DNA from: Clostridiales bacterium
Lineage (GTDB): Bacteria; Bacillota; Clostridia; Christensenellales; Borkfalkiaceae
Direction of reading: 5' to 3'
DNA: 13,027 bases
Assembly: GCA_003503945.1 (NCBI GenBank)
Contig: DOCD01000139.1
Location: 16,864 to 29,890 of the forward strand
Made by a program: the position numbers and the translations under genes
Shown here: piece after piece, positions 10,592 to 13,027 of the stretch
Layout of the letters: every line of letters begins with the position of its first letter
How positions within the stretch are numbered: position 1 is the stretch's first letter
The notes under the pieces: generated by a model
Database searches by the model: none
The model's input: the letters and a program-made list of their open reading frames with translations, nothing else
Told to the model about the DNA's origin: nothing

Positions 10592-13015
10592 AACTATCTT
10601 ACCGGCGTTTGCTCCGTCGAAAGAGAAGGTTGCCGCCTCCAATTTTTCCTGATTTAAACCCGAAAATCTTGCGGCAAGCGCCCTTGTAACGTTCGATTGA
10701 AGATAATCCGTTTTAGTTTCTTCCGTCGTACCGAGAACGCTGCCCTTTTTATAGGCCTCCGCGATAAGGTTGGAAAACGTAAGCTGATATTTCGTTCCCT
10801 TAATTTTAGGCTCTATGAGGTCGAGCAAATCTTTCATAGGGAACGGATGCTCGTACATATTTTCCGTTATTCTCTTTGCAAGCGCCAGATAGTCTTCAAC
10901 GGTCGTCGCGGAATTTTCCCTGTACGCGTTGATAAGTCCGTACCAGCCGTATAAATGCTTGGGTTGGTATTTTAAAACCTCGTTGAAAATTCTTATAAGA
11001 TCTTCCGAATATTTCGCGTTCTCCCCCGTAGGCGTATAATTTTCAAGTTCGTAAGAAGTGTCGAACTTTAACGGATACATTTCCGTAAGCGACCTTATTT
11101 CTTCCGCCTTTACATAATTTTCCCAATCGTTCAAAACATATTGAACGTAATGGGTGTAAGTGGCGCTGCCGGTACACTGTACGGCGTGCAAATCGGAGCT
11201 GGTTCTTCTGAAAGTGTCGTTCCACCCTTTCGTTCCCCAGTCGGTAACGCTTCCCGCTCTTCCCTCAGCCTGAGCGGAATTTGCCACGCCGAAAATATCG
11301 TAGAAGCTCGCCCATGCGGCTTTGCCCTCGGCGTTTCTCGTCTCAAACAGATACGCGAGGTGATTGTACTGCGAGATAACGACGGAGGGCACGCCGACTA
11401 TTTTCTGGATTACCATTCCGTTTAAGGAAATGCCTCCGCAATACGCGCCCTTTTCATAGAGCATCCACAGTCTCGTTACGCCCGCCTCTCCGTAAGAAAG
11501 ATTAAAATCCGAAAGGTTATACTTTGCGTTATATTTATCGTAATATGCGGGATGTCTGTAAGCGCTCGGAACGCCCGGTCCGGCGTAAGGCATATAGGCG
11601 TGACAGCTTAAATTGCCGTTCTTTTTAACCCTGACGTACCAACTCAGCCAGTCAAGCTCGTCATCCCTTATTTCTATGTTTAAAACCTGCCTCATTTCGG
11701 GAACGGTGAGCCTTTCGAACACCTCGCTTTTGAGCCAGCCGTTATCATGGAATTTCTTATACGTTTCGTATCTGAACAGCGGGTCGGACGGAGGATTGCC
11801 GGGCGCAGACCCGCACAAACGGAACACGATGTCCTCGACATGCGTAAACGACAGGCTTATAATCATTCTCTTGTATAAGTCGCCGCGCGTTGCGTTTTCT
11901 TTGAAAGTCGGGGCATAGGTCAGCGGGGTTGTATCGTTTATGTCTTCCCCGTGCGCGGTATACAGAGTATAAAGAATGTTCAGTATCTTTGTTCTTATTT
12001 CGCCTGCGTTGACTGCGGTAGCTTGGGGCATACCGCCGGTAACAAAATACCTTAAAGCGTCCAAATCGTCGTGCAATATCCACTTTATTACGTTTTTATG
12101 CCGTCCGTCAACGTGCGCGAAGTCCTGTAAATTGTCATAGCCGAAAAACGACACGAATTTTCTCGTTAAAATAATATCCTCGTAGTCGGATAAAAGCACG
12201 TCGTAGCTGTGGCTCTTTATAATTTCGTCGCATTCTTCGACGGTCTTGATAAAGTCGTAGGGCGTATCGTCGAAAACAAAGCCCTCGTTAAACATAATCG
12301 GGTTAGCGTAAACGGCGTGATTTGCTTGCGTGCCTTCATATGCAGGCACTGCGACCAGCTTTATGTAATTTTTATCCCGCACCGAAAATTTTATAAACGC
12401 CTGACTTTCATATCCCTTTACCTCGGCAGGATTTTCTTCGCTTTCAAGCTTCCAGTTTTCACCGTCAACCGAAGTGTAAAAATAGAACTTGCAAATCGAA
12501 CTGTTCCACGGCGCTTCGCCGACAAATCCAGCTAACGAGACTTTGGAATCAACTCCGTAATACGTCGAAAACCAGTCGTAATCAAATGCTGAAATATCGT
12601 AAACGACTACGCTGCCCGCGCAGGCGGTTATTCCCTTTAAATACTTTTTGACGTTTAGAAATCCATCTTCATCATAACCGCCCGTCGATAAAGAAATCTT
12701 GCCGTCGGCATTACTTTTAAGCGCGCAACCGTTTAATACGATTTCGTTGCCTGTTTTAAAACAGGGGTCGTAGGTAGAGTAGGATACCGGTTTGCCGTCA
12801 ATCTGTGTTTTGTCGTTAAGCTCTGTTAAATAATCGTAATCGGAAAGATAAACGAATTGCTCCTCGGTCTTTTCAGCGGTAGCGTTATTATCCGTCGCAT
12901 ATGCGGCGGTATTGTCCTCCGATAGGAGGGCAATACCTAAAATCGCCGTCGTAAACGAAACGATCGCCAAAACGGAAATCAACAATCTTTTAGTAAGGTT
13001 TTTGATTTTCTTCAG
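10490..13015 (-). CDS. Secreted NPCBM-domain protein, C-terminus lost at the element junction
   Basis: The frame encodes 841 residues if it starts at the CTG at 13015, five bases behind AGGAG. That gives the signal-peptide start (M)KKIKNLTKRLLI, a hydrophobic core and an AYA cleavage site near residue 40. A TTG at 12985 would cut off the basic n-region. Residues about 55-240 resemble an NPCBM/NEW2 carbohydrate-binding domain: FVYLSDYDY, KYLKGITA, VVYDISAFDYDWFSTYYGVDSKV, and DGENW. The rest, about 550 residues rich in W and Y, is unrecognised; it may be a cell-surface or glycan-associated enzyme. After GKEYQGKPT the translation reads antisense to the relaxase, so the native C-terminus is missing. 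The gene is visibly GC-richer than the cargo (a 60-base line at 11221 has 36 G or C), which suggests resident chromosome. Confidence 0.72.
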   Translation of the reverse strand: MKKIKNLTKRLLISVLAIVSFTTAILGIALLSEDNTAAYATDNNATAEKTEEQFVYLSDYDYLTELNDKTQIDGKPVSYSTYDPCFKTGNEIVLNGCALKSNADGKISLSTGGYDEDGFLNVKKYLKGITACAGSVVVYDISAFDYDWFSTYYGVDSKVSLAGFVGEAPWNSSICKFYFYTSVDGENWKLESEENPAEVKGYESQAFIKFSVRDKNYIKLVAVPAYEGTQANHAVYANPIMFNEGFVFDDTPYDFIKTVEECDEIIKSHSYDVLLSDYEDIILTRKFVSFFGYDNLQDFAHVDGRHKNVIKWILHDDLDALRYFVTGGMPQATAVNAGEIRTKILNILYTLYTAHGEDINDTTPLTYAPTFKENATRGDLYKRMIISLSFTHVEDIVFRLCGSAPGNPPSDPLFRYETYKKFHDNGWLKSEVFERLTVPEMRQVLNIEIRDDELDWLSWYVRVKKNGNLSCHAYMPYAGPGVPSAYRHPAYYDKYNAKYNLSDFNLSYGEAGVTRLWMLYEKGAYCGGISLNGMVIQKIVGVPSVVISQYNHLAYLFETRNAEGKAAWASFYDIFGVANSAQAEGRAGSVTDWGTKGWNDTFRRTSSDLHAVQCTGSATYTHYVQYVLNDWENYVKAEEIRSLTEMYPLKFDTSYELENYTPTGENAKYSEDLIRIFNEVLKYQPKHLYGWYGLINAYRENSATTVEDYLALAKRITENMYEHPFPMKDLLDLIEPKIKGTKYQLTFSNLIAEAYKKGSVLGTTEETKTDYLQSNVTRALAARFSGLNQEKLEAATFSFDGANAGKIVLGKEYQGKPTVRLRFERWFRYILALGCRALCFV
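10545..10570. other. Junction between the relaxase and the resident gene
   Basis: Two oppositely oriented genes run into each other here. To the left the plus strand is relaxase; to the right the minus strand is the NPCBM protein. Neither has a natural end nearby and there is no terminator. Base composition changes at the same place. This marks an element boundary or a deletion joint, placed to within about 25 bases. Confidence 0.6.
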
Positions 13016-13027
13016 AAATACTCCTAT

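Overview
The window looks like accessory DNA from an uncultured low-to-moderate-GC Firmicute, probably a gut Clostridia-like bacterium. The evidence is indirect: near-consensus TTGACA/TATAAT-type promoters with 17-18 bp spacers, AGGAGG-type ribosome binding sites, a MobV-type relaxase, HxlR and XRE regulators, and a secreted NPCBM-domain protein. I cannot name a species.

Layout. (1) 1-236: a tRNA-Arg(ACG) gene with encoded CCA and two hairpin terminators. (2) 238-1827: a leftward thiol-redox operon of two membrane-anchored thioredoxin-like proteins and a CcdA-like electron transporter. (3) 1838-2506: the left arm of a long, diverged inverted repeat. On its minus strand it carries a promoter, a structured RNA, a perfectly conserved 45-nt block, terminators, a six-codon ORF and a strong ribosome binding site. 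(4) 2507-3391: an XRE regulator overlapping a serine recombinase that is cut off after its catalytic domain. (5) 3392-8667: cargo. A four-gene rightward operon encodes a nucleotidyltransferase, an alpha/beta hydrolase, a methyltransferase and a metallo-beta-lactamase-fold hydrolase. It faces a leftward HxlR-YdeI pair, and a divergent radical SAM gene follows. (6) 8673-9380: the right arm of the inverted repeat, here followed by its expected partner, a MobV relaxase (9383-about 10550). (7) About 10560-13015: a GC-richer, leftward, secreted NPCBM-domain protein whose C-terminus is cut off where the relaxase begins.

Interpretation. This is a decayed or composite mobilizable element. Its two outward-facing copies of a mobilization leader read in one direction into the relaxase and in the other into the redox operon, where the leader's start codon is one base out of frame. 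The recombinase is truncated and the relaxase's expected ATG reads ATA, so self-mobility is doubtful. The most interesting signal is the duplicated leader. Its two copies differ widely in primary sequence but keep the same series of hairpins, with several changes on both sides of a stem, and both keep one 45-nt block unchanged. This points to an uncharacterised structured RNA and/or transfer origin.
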